The notes beneath the pieces were generated by a model that saw nothing but the letters and a program-made list of their open reading frames with translations, searched no databases and was not told the origin of the DNA. A DNA stretch of 59,060 bases, from the NCBI RefSeq assembly GCF_001039355.2, contig NW_019775664.1, positions 196,651 to 255,710 of the forward strand. Reading direction: 5' to 3'. Positions 10,709 through 23,132 of this stretch are shown one piece after another (the stretch's first letter is position 1; the number at the start of each line of letters is the position of its first letter). This DNA is from Lingula anatina (Eukaryota > Brachiopoda > Lingulata > Lingulida > Lingulidae). The translations under genes and the position numbers were made by a program.

Positions 10709-11624
10709 GTTATATGGAATACATGTTTACATTATTTTTTTGTCCATTGCATTCTAATTTGCTAAGTTTTCTTATCTTATTTAGCCTGTTCTGGTATGGT
10801 CTCAATATGAAGATTATCTCTTCATCCAGGCTTGGATAATTATACGACAAATTAAAGAACCCAGTTGATATTGGCCTTCTGGTTTTATCTTAACGTCGGA
10901 CATGCAACCCAAATTCACTTTGTTGTTTTATTGTACTAAAAAATTCTGTGACTTACAAAATAACATTAAAACAAAAGAACCAACAGAAGCAAGCTATTTA
11001 AATTAAATTATGATACATGTATATTGACAAGCACCTACCTTAAGAAGTCGAAACACCCTGTTGTATTTTAATACATAATTGGAAAAAAATCAAGATAAGT
11101 TCCAATTATGCAAATTATATTATATAAAATCCAAAATAAATAATGCTCTATTGGTTCGGCACTCGCTTCGTCCGAACTTCTTTCTCTTTCCTTCCCCGCC
11201 CGCCACCGCTACTGAAAATAAAAGATGTGCTTGATTTGAAACAAACATTTAAGCACACCAAATGCATTTAGACTGAATGCCATTTGAATATCTGCCATCA
11301 GAAAATAACTCCTCGCGTGAATTCACAAGCACGGTGTTTGCCCTGCTTTTATTTTGTTGTGCGCAGTCGTAGGCCTACGTCATAGAATTTTGACATGACA
11401 GTAAAAGGCGTAAAGGCGTATTGTAGGCGTTTGTAAACTTCCCAATTTCGTATTTTCTATGTCCACATAAATTGCAAAGCCGCTATTCCATCATTCAAAG
11501 CTAGTCGATTGTCAGAGAATTATTGGAGATATTGGAGGTAAAACTATCTCAATATTAGCTGTTGACTGAAGAAAAAAATCACATCATTCTTAGTCGATTG
11601 TTTTTTTTTAAGTGTGCTTTTGTA
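10709..11624. other. No gene seen
   Basis: AT-rich intergenic DNA. A small hairpin, GTTCGG and CCGAAC around a 12-nt loop, lies near 11154-11177. TAGGCCTA occurs at 11370-11377. Confidence 0.4.
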
Positions 11625-11790
11625 ATATGGAAGATAACCATCAGTAAAGGTCCCCGTGGTTCGATGGCAAGTCCAGATTTCAGAATAATTGCGATAACCG
11701 CCGTTTAAGTGGTAAAATGGAATTTATTATATTTCTGTGTGTTGTTTACAATATATTTACTGTGGTATTTTGAATTTCATTTTCATGAAG
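11625..11790. mobile_element. Fragment of the TTAA-type MITE family
   Basis: TCAGAATAATTGCGATAACC...ATATTTCTGTGTGTTGTTTAC matches the right arm of the element at 42474-42809 (TCAGAATAATAGCTATAACT...ATATTTCTGTGAGTTATTCAC). Both termini are missing. Confidence 0.6.
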
Positions 11791-12556
11791 ATTTGTTAGC
11801 TCTTTGACAACACAATATAATGATTATTTGCTTTGGGATTTGTGCGGTGTGGATATGGACATATGTGCAGACTGTGAATTTTATACCGGTGTAGCATGAA
11901 TCGTTCGGAGCGTGAACCATCCGTTCTGCTCATGCGCACAAAGCGCAGGCAAATCTGAGAGACTTCTGGCGTGTTAAGTCCGTCTCTTTCGATTCATCAA
12001 TACATTATGCTTGATTTATATTAGATTTATATTAGATTTGATGAGTAGAATTGTGCAACAGATGATAAGAAACACGGAGTACGATTTTTGTGATCAACGA
12101 GCGGGATATCATGATGCCAGACATTGTCACATAATCATAAGTACATTCTTAGACTTTAATAAACATACTCTGTTGAGAACATACTGCAAAGTCAAAAATA
12201 ATCTTTAAAAATATTAATATCTTATAATTGTTCACCTCTACTGGTGATATCAACACACAAGCCTAGTAAAATCAATACAATAATACATGTAGTAGGCCAA
12301 CAGCTGGATAACGACGGCCCGTCCACGGTAGGTTCAACCATGCGTCGAACTGTAATTTGACGCTGAAAATTATCAATTAAAAATTCTGTATTAACACATG
12401 AATTTTACCTAGAAATATCTCCATTATATTAAATATATGATGAAGTAAGAAACGAAGAAGCCACATAAATGCACTAGCATAGTATAACAGTGCAGGTGAA
12501 TAACAACGGATCATTCACGGAACAGCTCATACACGCGTCTGCTGCGTGTACAATCG

Positions 12557-12645
12557 GTTAGGAAAATGGTTCACGCAGAACAGACCGTACACGTGACACT
12601 GGACTTTTAATGTGCCGTAGCGATTGGATAGATAGATGGTCTTAA
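12557..12645. repeat. 89-bp direct repeat, copy 1
   Basis: Base-for-base identical by eye to 12837-12925, 280 bp away. It begins GTTAGGAAAATGGTTCACGC and ends GATGGTCTTAA. No coding content is recognised. Confidence 0.85.
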
Positions 12646-12836
12646 TTCCAACAAACCACATCAACACGCCCCAGTCGTTTTGAGATCGTTTTCGCTGGGA
12701 TAAGATAAGAATTAATATTTTGTAATCCAGAGGAATATTCCGAAACATGGAAAAATAGAATAAAGTTAATGTTAATTTAAATTTTGTTGACTTTTTTACG
12801 TTTTGATTTGGTCTATCTTTGTTGATTATCAAGTGC

Positions 12837-12925
12837 GTTAGGAAAATGGTTCACGCAGAACAGACCGTACACGTGACACTGGACTTTTAATGTGCCGTAG
12901 CGATTGGATAGATAGATGGTCTTAA
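12837..12925. repeat. 89-bp direct repeat, copy 2
   Basis: Partner of 12557-12645; the two copies flank 191 bp of unrelated AT-rich sequence. No terminal inverted repeats are visible. Confidence 0.85.
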
Positions 12926-14579
12926 GAGCTTGTCCACGAGAGAACCAGCCCAGGGTGGCAAGGTGGGGGTCAGCAGATTTCAACCAAATTTGTTGTATGG
13001 AGGCATATTAGGAAGTTATTCATGAGTTAGGAAGGAATCCCAAAAATATCCTTTCTTCAGAGAATTATAGCCTATTATAAGTCATGGCTTATGTAGCCTC
13101 TTTGAGANGTGTGAACAGCTACTGGTTTTGTAATCAGACTTTACTGATATGCAATCAAACTTTGTTGTAGGCTAAACTTAGTAGGCCTACAAATATGGAG
13201 AGCACCTAATGTTTTTTTAGCGCTTTGCCTTCAATTCCTTTGAATAAACATTGTTAAAAAAAGTACAAATATACATTTTAAAATTAAATGAAATTCTTTG
13301 CAGAGAAAATATTAGGGACCTCACGCAGAAAGCAGATCGCCGTCAAATGTTGATCAATGTACTCGTTTGAAAACCTAATACCGGTGAAGTAACTAGAGGC
13401 TGACTGTTGATAAAATGCGTCTAGATCACCTTAGATTGTTGGTCATGGTAATAATGACATTCCTCGCCGGTCTTTCCTTAATACATGTCGATTATATCTT
13501 TCGGGTTCATGGTTTGAAAACATTCATATTACACTTTTTGATAAAAAAATCTGCATCATGTTAATTACTTGTTTGTTTTCAAAATGGACATCTGCGATTT
13601 TTAATCCCCTATATCGGCATAACTATAAGCAACTGGTCCCTGAAGACAGCTTGCATTTGGAGTTGTTGTCACATTATCGCTGTCGACTTTTCGTTTTTAC
13701 GTTGGGAAGTGGCTATGAACAGCCATTGTCCCAATCTGTCTCAAAATTAATCAAGTAGTGTTATATTGAGAAGATAATAGAAAATAGGACGTCTTCGTAA
13801 ATACATGAAGTTAGGAATGAACAGATATGAATATAGATGATGAAACACGTTTTATTACGAATAATTCAACAGATCGTAATATTCACGAATGCAAACGAGT
13901 CCATCAGACAAAGGCTATAGAACAGGCTTTTTCAGTCTCCCTATTCAAATCGATTAAGTATGCAAAATATCTACACACAATACATTTGTACATACAATTC
14001 GATCAAAGCCTACGGGGGTTAAACATGTCTTATAAAGCAACAAATTGAAAACAATACAATTAATTGAATACAGTTAAAACGTAATGTTGATCGCCATAGA
14101 TTTATATCAAACTAATCAAGAATCGGATCTTGACTAATAAACAAGTAAAATGAAGTGAATGAAGTTCTGTGATAAGCAATATAATATAAAATGGCAATGT
14201 AAAATGATATCGAAAAAACACCGAAATTAGAGATTGATTAAGAAACCGACATTGGTTGCAATGAATTTCAACATGGACGAGCGAAAGCTTAAATAAAGCA
14301 ATTGTTTTGATAATTCTTATTTCGATTGCAATACTTGAAGCTTAAATTGGAAATTTTAGGAAACCATCAATCTTGATCAAATAAGCTTTAAAGGAGAATT
14401 TCACTCATATGATGTACGATTATTATCTTCAAGTTGAATCTCAATCTGTGACTTGCAAATGGACTGTTTTGATAGTATATAGCCAAATATAAGTTGCGTT
14501 TTGCAATACGCACTGCAAGATTAATGGAAATAGTAAATATATCTATAAAGAAAAAAAAGAAAATGAAAAAATTAGTAAC
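12926..14579. other. Spacer between the convergent IDO-like genes, no gene seen
   Basis: It holds only short overlapping frames, a single ambiguous base at 13108, and TAGGCCTA at 13182-13189. TTTATT at about 13849 could serve as a distant minus-strand poly(A) signal for gene 2. Confidence 0.4.
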
Positions 14580-16625
14580 TCAGGAAAATAAAATCAGTAT
14601 TGTCAATAGTTTCAAATTAGACTTCAGGATTGCCTTTCCCCAACAAAACAACGCCTTACTCCAACACCACACTTTGTTTTCTTCGATTCCATTGTCGTTA
14701 TTGTTGTTGTCAGATGATCTGCCTTGAGCTTTCTTTCTGGCAGATAAAACTTCGTCGCACCGTGCTTTCATTTGACGCCTAAATTTGGATACCAAATCCT
14801 TCTTCAAGAACCCGGACGCAGTCATTGGACATTTGGCTATATAGTCTGGTACCTTTCGCGCATGCCCCAAAAGAAAGGCATAATATACCGTAATCAAGTC
14901 TGCCTTTGCTTGGGCCAGTTTCTCTGTCGGAAAGATATAACCTTTTGTGCTCTCCTCAAATTTATTTAATAAAACCCTGGAATTTTCTGGAATGTTCTCC
15001 CGCGTCCTCTTTCCAAAACGACTCATTTCGCTCGCACCCTCCATGTCGCAAAACACATTGAGTACCTGGAAAATGAGATTTTCAGAAGCAGACGACCCAA
15101 TGTCTGAGTCTAATCCCCATGCAATCATTCCCTGGATGTGTGGTGCAAAGACATTTCTTGAAATAAAACCGTCGTGCATCTTTGTGTTGACCTGTCTTAT
15201 AACTGCCACGAGGTGTCCTTTTGTAAGATACACCTTTTCGATCATTTGCTGTTCGACGTCATTCCTGTCGTCTGAAGTCGTGAAGGTTTGAAGCAAATCC
15301 AAGTACTCTCCGAGAGAACTGAGGACGTTAGGGGCTTCACACTCGGTTTTTGCCATCAGCAGCTTGAAGTTATTTTCCTGGTTCGCTTTGGCTGGGTCAT
15401 AATTCCAATTAAACTTCATACCTACTGGCGATCCATTTTCGTCATAAATAGCGTTGCATGCCATCAGTGAAAAGTGGTTGCCACGATATGGAAGCCCGAA
15501 ATAATCATTTACCTGTTTTTCATGAAATTGGTTGAAAATAAAATCTTATTGAAAATTTCTGTATAAAACAACACAAAAAAATACCCAAATCGAGACATGA
15601 AGCAATGGACAAATAAATATGCTCTATTACTCGTGTTGCTCTGCCAGTAAAAGAAGAACTGGGTGAGAATTTCATAAAATGTCATATTTTTTAAAAATAA
15701 TATATAAGGTTAATGATTATTATAGGTTGCTATACGCAGAATAATTATCGCGTGTAATGTAATTTCCCTTTCATTAGATGTGTGTAATACCTTTTTAAAA
15801 GGGTCCCAGAGGCAGTCCGGGAATTCGAGAGTGATTCTTTCCCGTTCCAGGCTCGTGGTTGGTACTGTGCCCCAGCGATAGGCGTGTGCCAGGTAGCTCA
15901 GACAGGCCAGGTAGCCCGCCAACACTGGGATACACTCCCTGTCAATCAGAGACGTGATGGCAACATCAACTTTGAACAAATCGACCTGAAAAAATATATA
16001 ACTGGATAAACAATAATGAGAAAGAATGAAAGAAATAAAAAAGAAAGAAATAGAAATAGAGATACAAATAAAAGAAGGATGACAAGACATAAAAATCCTA
16101 ATTATCTTGAATAAAAAATCTTGAAGAACATAAAAGAGATTTTTCTGTTGTGCGTATGTTTATGTTAAAAAGAACGGTTTGAAAATCAAACGTAATTTTT
16201 ACCGTTTGTATATCAAACAATAAGAACGATTATCTACTCATGATAAATAGGCATATTTTGACACCGTTTTAAGCGAGTGTGTGTGCGCGTGTGTGTGTGT
16301 GTGCGTGCGTGTTTGTGTGTGTTTACGTGCGTGAGAGAGAGAGAGAGGGTGAGAGAGAAAGTGTGATTCGCAAACTTAACTTTGAATTAAGACAAATTAC
16401 ACTTATGATACTGACCCTGTCAAGTTTCTCTGTCATCCATTCCCTGAACTTCTCCGAACTGTTGAGCGTGTATAACTTCTCAGGCATTTCAAGGCAGACA
16501 TCTTGGTAGGTTTGAAAACATGTAGGCCAGTCGTGAAAAACTGGCCGAGGAGGGTAACCTCCACCAAATTTATCGAAAAATGTCGGCAGGTGCGCGCTGT
16601 AAGCACTTTTTTGATGTGTCGCCAT
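14580..16625 (-). CDS. Divergent indoleamine 2,3-dioxygenase-like haem protein, gene 2
   Basis: Exons 16625-16416, 15985-15791 and 15512-14580 join in frame to 445 aa. The first two are exactly the 210 and 195 nt of gene 1 and all introns are phase 0. The start ATGGCGACACATCAAAAA follows TTTTTATTTTAG closely. The protein is clearly paralogous to gene 1: FDKFGGGYPPRPVFHDWPTC, NVFAPHIQGMIAWGLDSD, GSSASENLIFQVLNVFCDME and LGHARKVPDYIAK with the candidate haem-ligand His are kept, and the IDO1 substrate Arg is again absent. The C-terminus is shorter and ends in a weaker hydrophobic stretch (KLLTILILFS). Family assignment is by recalled IDO motif order and spacing. Tryptophan dioxygenase activity is not implied. 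Confidence 0.75.
16275..16360. repeat. GT/GC and GA microsatellite
   Basis: A run of GTGTGTGCGCGTGTG units followed by GAGAGAGAGAG, within the intron between the first and second coding exons of IDO-like gene 2. Confidence 0.9.
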
Positions 16626-16719
16626 TGTTTTTTCACTAAAATAAAAAGGCATTGAAATTATATTGACAGGTTCCAAGCTTAAAGTGATAACAACGCTTTG
16701 AATGGCATCCATATTTCAC

Positions 16720-16994
16720 AATTAATGCATAGAAAACACCCCATAGAGATATAATAAATTCATTTTTAAAAACCAAAACGGCGGTTATCGCAATTATACT
16801 GGAATCTGTGCTTTCCATTGGACCTCCATAGACGGCTTCCCTTATCTCTCGAGAGATTATTAGAAAAAAAAAAAAAAAACTCAGGCACTAACTTCGAATG
16901 AACGGATTCATTAACCATTGCTGAGTATGGGAAAATTGTCGTTTACCCCAGGAAAATCCTTTTTTGCCAAAATGAACAGTTGTTATCCTGTTAA
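16720..16994. mobile_element. TTAA-type MITE, copy B (reverse orientation, inside intron 1 of IDO-like gene 2)
   Basis: The right end CCAAAATGAACAGTTGTTATCCTG then TTAA (16991-16994) is the family terminus in inverse orientation. The central palindrome appears as ATCTCTCGAGAGAT near 16843, and the left arm keeps the ATTGCGATAACCGCC-type block (as GGCGGTTATCGCAAT). The left terminus is lost. Confidence 0.7.
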
Positions 16995-17355
16995 GGAATA
17001 TCCTACGCCACTAAAAACAGCTACACTGTAGTTCTGTAATACAGCAAAATATCATCAACCCTTTGAAGTTATCAGGACTTAGTCTTTGTAAATTCTTTTT
17101 AAGTGTTTTTTTATTCATATCGATCATTGATTACAACAAAATAACATTGGTTTGAAAGCCCAAATATGCAACATTATGTTTAATAAAACATAAAACAAGA
17201 ACGAACGATATAGGCCCTACCTTTAAAATGCATATGCAATATTATAAGCAGAATCAAAACCTTGTCTTCTGTACGATAGCTAATGTAATAACCCGTAAAT
17301 ATCAAATTTTTATTAAAAAATCAAAACAAATTTCGCTAAAAAATATCTAGCTTAC

Positions 17356-17420
17356 CTGTTTCGAGTCAAGAGCTCTTCGACCTGTGAATGCAAGATACAG
17401 ATAAGACCTTGCTTTATATA
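17356..17420 (-). promoter_or_regulatory. TATA box and non-coding first exon of IDO-like gene 2
   Basis: On the minus strand a canonical TATATAAAG (17420-17412) is followed by a short leader ending CTCGAAACAG with a consensus donor GTAAGC (donor at 17355). Transcription should start about 25-30 bp below the TATA box, giving a leader exon of about 30 nt spliced to the acceptor at 16636, just before the ATG at 16625. The leader is conserved with the equivalent site of gene 1. Confidence 0.68.
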
Positions 17421-17847
17421 GTTTCACCACAATACTGTTTCGTGACCATAACCTACTGACCAATTTGTAAAATGCACGAATTGCGAAACCAGAAAACTGG
17501 GCCACTCCCCTGCACAATTATGAAATATGGGGCGGTTTACCCATGTGTGTCGAGTGATATTTAATCATCTGCCAAATAAGCTAAAATTTTAGCATTGAAT
17601 GCTATCTGATTGAAACGGCGCCTTATGAGGTCGTGCAAAACTGAAAAAAAAAAATCACTCACAGATGTTTGTTTTCGTTCAGGAACTGTCCAGTGTAGAT
17701 CAAGTCACAAGGTGTGACAAGGACTTTTCGCTGATTACGTTACATTACTACTCGATTATTATAATGAGGATACACGTGTCTTTATAACCCTTAGCGCCAC
17801 CTTTTGTCTACAATTGCCGTAGTACACATTAAAATTGGTACACTGTA

Positions 17848-18259
17848 CAGCCCGGGAGCCACTGAGCTGCCGCTAGGGGGACTTTAGGGAAACCGGAAGT
17901 TTACGTATTTTGAATTGACCAAAATTTCGAGTATTTAGAGGGTATCAAAAAGGGTGAAATATCTCAGCTATTAAGGTACCAAATGCATCATTATTTATAT
18001 TCACATTTTTAAAAATAAATTTCAAATAAGCTGAGATGCGCCTTGAGTTGATCCAAAGTCGCTTTTGTGTAAAAAAGTGAGTTTGAAATTAAAAATTTGT
18101 GAAAGCAATTACGCAAGTCCAACTTTAACGCNTGTTCTACAGTGTATGCCTCTGATTCCCGCCATATTTTCTCAAGGCGAAGCGGGCCTATTTGAAAACG
18201 AGGCTACTATCTAATAATTGGGAAAATAACGGTCATATGGGCCAGTGGCTCCCCGGCTG
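17848..18259. mobile_element. Tc1/mariner-like MITE (412 bp, TA duplication)
   Basis: Terminal inverted repeats CAGCCCGGGAGCCACTG and CAGTGGCTCCCCGGCTG (one mismatch), flanked by TA at 17846-17847 and 18260-18261. The interior has no transposase and contains one ambiguous base (18132). Confidence 0.8.
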
Positions 18260-18261
18260 TA

Positions 18262-19290
18262 TATTGTGTCCTTGGTTTACTCTACCCAGCACACTGCACA
18301 CAGCAAGCACACTGTAAGGAGAGCGTATATGAATCACGTCGGCGATGCATGCATTTTGTGTAATATTTACATTACCACTTTTTAGTTACTGTTGATTTCT
18401 TGTCGTATTGGATTGCTCGATGATAAACAGCAAAAATCGGGCAAGTCAAAAATTATGCCAATGTGTTCGTCATGATCTATGCTTACTTTTTTTTGTGAAA
18501 TTACCCTCGTATCATTACGGGCATGCTTTTTATTCAGGTGCCCAATTTTAACCCCCCCCCCTTCCCACTAGTAGTTTTTTTTATTTAATCTCGAGAAAAG
18601 CCGCCACAGAAATTGATTTTATTATTATTATTATTATTATTTTCTTTTTTTGGGGGGGTGGGGGTGGGGGGGTGGGGGTTTCGCACAATTTGATCGAGTG
18701 CTACTTGCGTGCACCCTTAGTAAAAAAATTAATTAATTAATTTTAAAAAAAACAATGTCTCAGCTGAACACATTTACAACACTTTTGTTTGTATCGAGTC
18801 ACACTTGGTATCTTAATAAAAGATTCGGTATAGTTCTATTATGAAAGATAACATTGTATATATGCCCCGTTCTAAATACAAACTCCAGGCAAAATAGTTC
18901 TAAGTTTTTGCATTCAAATGATGGAACAATTGGCTGTCAGATTGTTTAAAAAAGTAAATAGGGCTTACATAAGATGTTTTTTAAATTGCTTAAGAAGGCA
19001 AAAAGTGTAAATTTGCATGTGCAAACATGTGATGTTTCTATTGGCCATTTTTACTTTTTATTAAGAATATGTTCTAATCATTTTTACTTTATCTCTTATT
19101 GTTTATAACTTATATAAGGTGTTAAATGTTTATCTATTTTATCATCATTATCTTTCAAATCCGCCCAAAGCGCAGTAGAGTTTGAGTTTTATAGTGTGCG
19201 CTATATACCGAAAAATTAAATTGACTTATGATTTGTATTTCGCGTCCAAGTCTCAAGGTAAAAAATGCTCTGTGGTGGGGAAACCACCTC
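18262..19290. other. Gene-free stretch with low-complexity tracts
   Basis: It contains a (TTA)n run at about 18620-18642 and a G-rich tract at about 18650-18680. Near 19160-19205 the CAAAGCGCAGTAGAG...GCGCTATATA stretch looks like the end of a dispersed repeat, unproven. Confidence 0.4.
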
Positions 19291-19300
19291 GCGCATGCGC
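19291..19300. promoter_or_regulatory. NRF-1-type palindrome upstream of mARC
   Basis: GCGCATGCGC is a perfect match to the core of the NRF-1 consensus, 41 bp before the mARC start codon in an otherwise AT-rich region. NRF-1 controls nuclear genes of mitochondrial function in animals, and mARC is a mitochondrial outer-membrane enzyme, so a regulatory role is plausible. Confidence 0.6.
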
Positions 19301-19341
19301 AGAACATTAAAAAGAAAGTTCGATATCAGGAGCAACTGCTC

Positions 19342-20219
19342 ATGGACGGCGGGGACGTTAACGTGTTCGCTGGCATTCTTTCTGTCAGCCTTGCTAAATA
19401 TGTCTTTGCATGGTGGGCCCAACGCAGTTCTCAGAACTTCAAGCTAGTTGGAAGAGTTTCTGGTTTGTACCTTCACCCAGTTAAGTCCTGTAAAGGGATT
19501 GACTTACTCGGTGCGGAATGCACTAAGTTGGGCCTGAAGGTCGGCGATGTTGGGGACAGGTAAAGCAAATAAACCCGATACGGCAAAATAACCTAGATCC
19601 TTAGTATGTAAATAAAGCCATGTTGTCCATAGGCAATTGACAGTAGTAATAGACTGCGGTAAAGGTTTAACAATGAGTGTGTTGGGGTGGGGAGGGGCGG
19701 GGGCTTGAATGAGAATCTTTTCGAAAGGGGGATTTTTATATACTGTAAACGGACCCGTAGACTACTAGTACCGTTTAGCATTTAGCGGGGATGTCACAAG
19801 AACAGTTATTTTAACGTTTGTGTACAACTTGCGACGATCCTCTAGATCTCCATAAATCAGCATTTTTAAAGAATTCATAACATGCTACAAAAATGTATAG
19901 TTTTGCCATTTTTATCAGCCTGATGCATCTAAAATACTTCTACATGCAACATATGTTTAGGATTGATTTGCAAGATACATTTTTTCACTTGAAGGATCAT
20001 AAACGGACAATCTGTCTGCAGGCCAGTTATTCTTATTAACATTTGTGTTTCCAAAATTTTAGAAAAAAAACTGTTCAAAGTGATTGCCAAAAGCATGAAT
20101 GTAAAAATCAGGATACAGCTGGATTAAATTAAAATGTAACAGAATTTGTGAAGTTCCTTTTGGGTTTGAGCAACATTTTTTCTAAACACTGCACTGGATG
20201 TAATGTTTACATTGCATAT

Positions 20220-20274
<55 letters not shown>

Positions 20275-22134
20275 GGCACTACACGTAAAATTTTTTTAAC
20301 AGCTCAGTAGTATATCATTTACTAAACAGTGGGGAAAAAACTGATTATAAATACCAAATGGAATTTTCATTATTTCTCTTTTTCTTAGGCAGTGGATGGT
20401 AATCAGAAAGGATGAGACATTTGTCAGCATAAGAGAGGAACCATCTATGGTCTTTATAGAGGTCAGCATCCAGGGCAATTGTTTGCATCTTGATGCTCCA
20501 GGAATGGAGACACTGAAAGTGCCTGTTCATATGCCATTGAATACCACAGATGTCAGGAACTGCATGTAATTATGAAATGTGAATTAAGGGGTGGGAATAG
20601 GGTGCAATGGACAAAAACAAAATGTTATTTTTGCCAAATTATTTCTATTATAATTTTTGAAATACCATTATTTTAAATTGTTCAAGATAAGTAATTAGTA
20701 ATAAAAAGGGAGGTATGTTACTTATTCCAGCTAAATTATTAGGTGCATAGTTTGATATCCATTCCAGTGTTAAAAGTTAGATTTGATTTCATACTATGTA
20801 GTCTGTATATCGATAACTGACAGTCTAGACCATTGCTGTGATTGATAAAATGGCGTCTTGATATTATAGAATGCGGGACATGCGCTGCACAGGCTTAGAC
20901 TGTGGGCAAAAGGCAGCTGATTGGATGAACAGATATTTGAAGAAGGATGGAATGCGTCTTGTATACTGTCATCCAAGTTTATCCAAAAGGGAGATGAGGA
21001 CCAAGAAAACTTATTTCCCTAATCGTTCAAGACCAGGTGACCAGGTAAAATATCTTTTTCATCGTAAAACACATTCTAGCTGACTTATTCATTTCAAAGG
21101 TCAGTTAAAGGTACTCTCCACATGCTTGAAAGTCCTCCACAGTCATATTTGCACCCTGCCAAGTTTCTCATAATGCCCAATTCAGACCTTAAAGTCAATA
21201 AAATCCTTTTAATAGAAGTTTTTATTGTGAAGGGTACCTATGTGTCCTTATTATCGTTATCAGAAATTGTGATAAAGTTGTTTATCTTTTTTAATTTTAT
21301 CCAGCACCAATTTATAATTGTTAGAACTTATGTTTAAATATAATGGAATATTCAGCAGTGAAGATCAAGTCGAACACAGTTCAGTTTTCCCTTTCATCAC
21401 ATATTATCCTACAGTTTTTACTCTAAGAAGACATCACCACTGCTTTTCAGGCACTCTATCCAGACTTTAGTGCCTTCCTATTAATGTCAGAAGCTTCTGT
21501 GAAGAATGTCAACAGTAACCTGCCGGAAGGGAAAGAAGTTTACATGCGAACTTTCCGTCCAAATATAGTTGTCTCTGGTTGTCATGCCTTTGCAGAGGTA
21601 ATACTTCTTATTCTTGTTGTATCAATTATATGAGGTGGGGTACCTTTCCAGCATATTTCTTAGTTATGTTACTTACTCTTTGGTGATAATTTGTGTGACA
21701 AATAAAGATGTTTATAAATTTATGTATCATATCATATATACAATTTTTTTAAAATTTAATAATTGGTATTTGTTCTTTGTGTAATATTTTGTGTGAATTT
21801 TTAAATTTAAATTTTTTTTTAAATAATCATAGGATAGTTGGCAGAGAGTTCGCATTGGAAACAACCAGTTTGTTAGGCTGAAACATTGTCAGAGGTAATG
21901 ATTGGTTTTGCTATCATATGAAAAATAGAAGTTAATAATTTTTAGAGCTAAAACTGCTTTTGTTATACTTCTATACTATCATTGCAGAAAATAGCTTTAT
22001 AGCCTGTTAGTAGCCACGGCATTTGCTTTTAAATGAACTGAAACAAGCTAATGTGTAAATTTTAGAGGCTTTTTATAAATAGTTATTGTTACAAATGATT
22101 GAAATCCATAAGAATATGACACAAGATGAAATCA

Positions 22135-22173
<39 letters not shown>

Positions 22174-22625
22174 GATGTGTAGTCTAAGAATGCAGGGTTT
22201 GTATAAGTAATTCACATGATTGATTTTAAAACATTTTGTGTGTGTAATTTTGTATTGTTCTAGGTGTATTATGACTACAGTGAATCCAGAAACTGGGATA
22301 AAAGATCCAGACAATGAACCACTGAAATCAATGAGCAAGTAGGTACAAACCTAAGCATGAAAAACATCATGTTTGCAATATTTGAACAAACAGATTTGTG
22401 CAAGAATATGATTGCATTTTGACGTCTCCTTTTTTTTATTTTTGCTTCATTAGGATAATTTCAACATTGGCTTTTATGAGCTAATGATTTTTTTCCGTTT
22501 CTTTATGTTCCAGATACCGCCAACATCCAGATTTCCGTACCCCTGTGCTTGGGATTAATTTAGCAGCAGATGTCTGTGGACCTATCAGCGTTGGGGACCC
22601 AGTGTATGCAGTATTATCTGATTGA
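19342..22625 (+). CDS. MTARC: Mitochondrial amidoxime-reducing component (mARC, MOSC-domain molybdoenzyme)
   Basis: Seven exons (19342-19559, 20389-20565, 20870-21044, 21451-21597, 21833-21894, 22264-22338, 22514-22625) splice in frame to 321 aa, close to human mARC1. The chosen ATG gives a short N-terminus with a hydrophobic segment (VFAGILSVSLAKYVFAWW), fitting the signal anchor of this outer-membrane protein. Then come the MOSC N-terminal barrel (LVGRVSGLYLHPVKSCKGI), GDRQWMVIRKDETFVS, FRPNIVVSGCHAFAEDSW, and RCIMTTVNPETG, whose Cys261 aligns with the molybdenum-ligating cysteine; the end is VGDPVYAVLSD. mARC works with cytochrome b5 and its reductase to reduce N-hydroxylated compounds. 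An earlier in-frame ATG (19228) exists but adds sequence overlapping the promoter-like region. Convergent with DNMT3. Confidence 0.95.
20227..20269. repeat. (TA)n microsatellite in mARC intron 1
   Basis: About 21 uninterrupted TA units. Confidence 0.95.
22136..22170. repeat. (AT)n microsatellite in mARC intron 5
   Basis: About 17 AT units between the exons ending at 21894 and starting at 22264. Confidence 0.95.
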
Positions 22626-23126
22626 GTGAATCAGAATGATGGATTTTCAAACATTTTTTTATACTTGCCAAAATGTTTGCCTTTTTATAAACAGCTCACA
22701 TTCCTCAATGAGCAAAACTGTGTTTTATATACTACTGTAATTGACCTTCATTTATTAAGAGCATGCAGCTGAATATAGAGCTATTTTTTACCACTTTTAC
22801 TGATGTTAACAGGGTCTTGAGAAGCACCAGCATTGGCTTGCCAGAGAAGGCAGATTTATGCCTGTTAAAACACCAGTTTGTTCAATTATTACAGTCAAGT
22901 GCCATATTATTGGAGTTATACATTTAATATTTTACAAAAGAAGTAATTATTTTGTTTGCACAAATATTTTAAACAGCATTCCAGGTAAACTAGAATTAAT
23001 GTGGTGGTTATAAGAAGTAATATTGTTCTAAATGTGGAAGGTATCTGTAGTTATGTTATATAGAATTTGAAGCTTTGGACACCACTGTCTTCACTGTAGA
23101 GACATAACATATTTTGCATTGTCTAA

Positions 23127-23132
23127 AATAAA
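23127..23132 (+). terminator. Candidate poly(A) signal of mARC
   Basis: AATAAA about 0.5 kb after the stop codon. An alternative lies about 35 bp further on. The DNMT3 gene ends on the opposite strand about 1.4 kb away. Confidence 0.45.
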
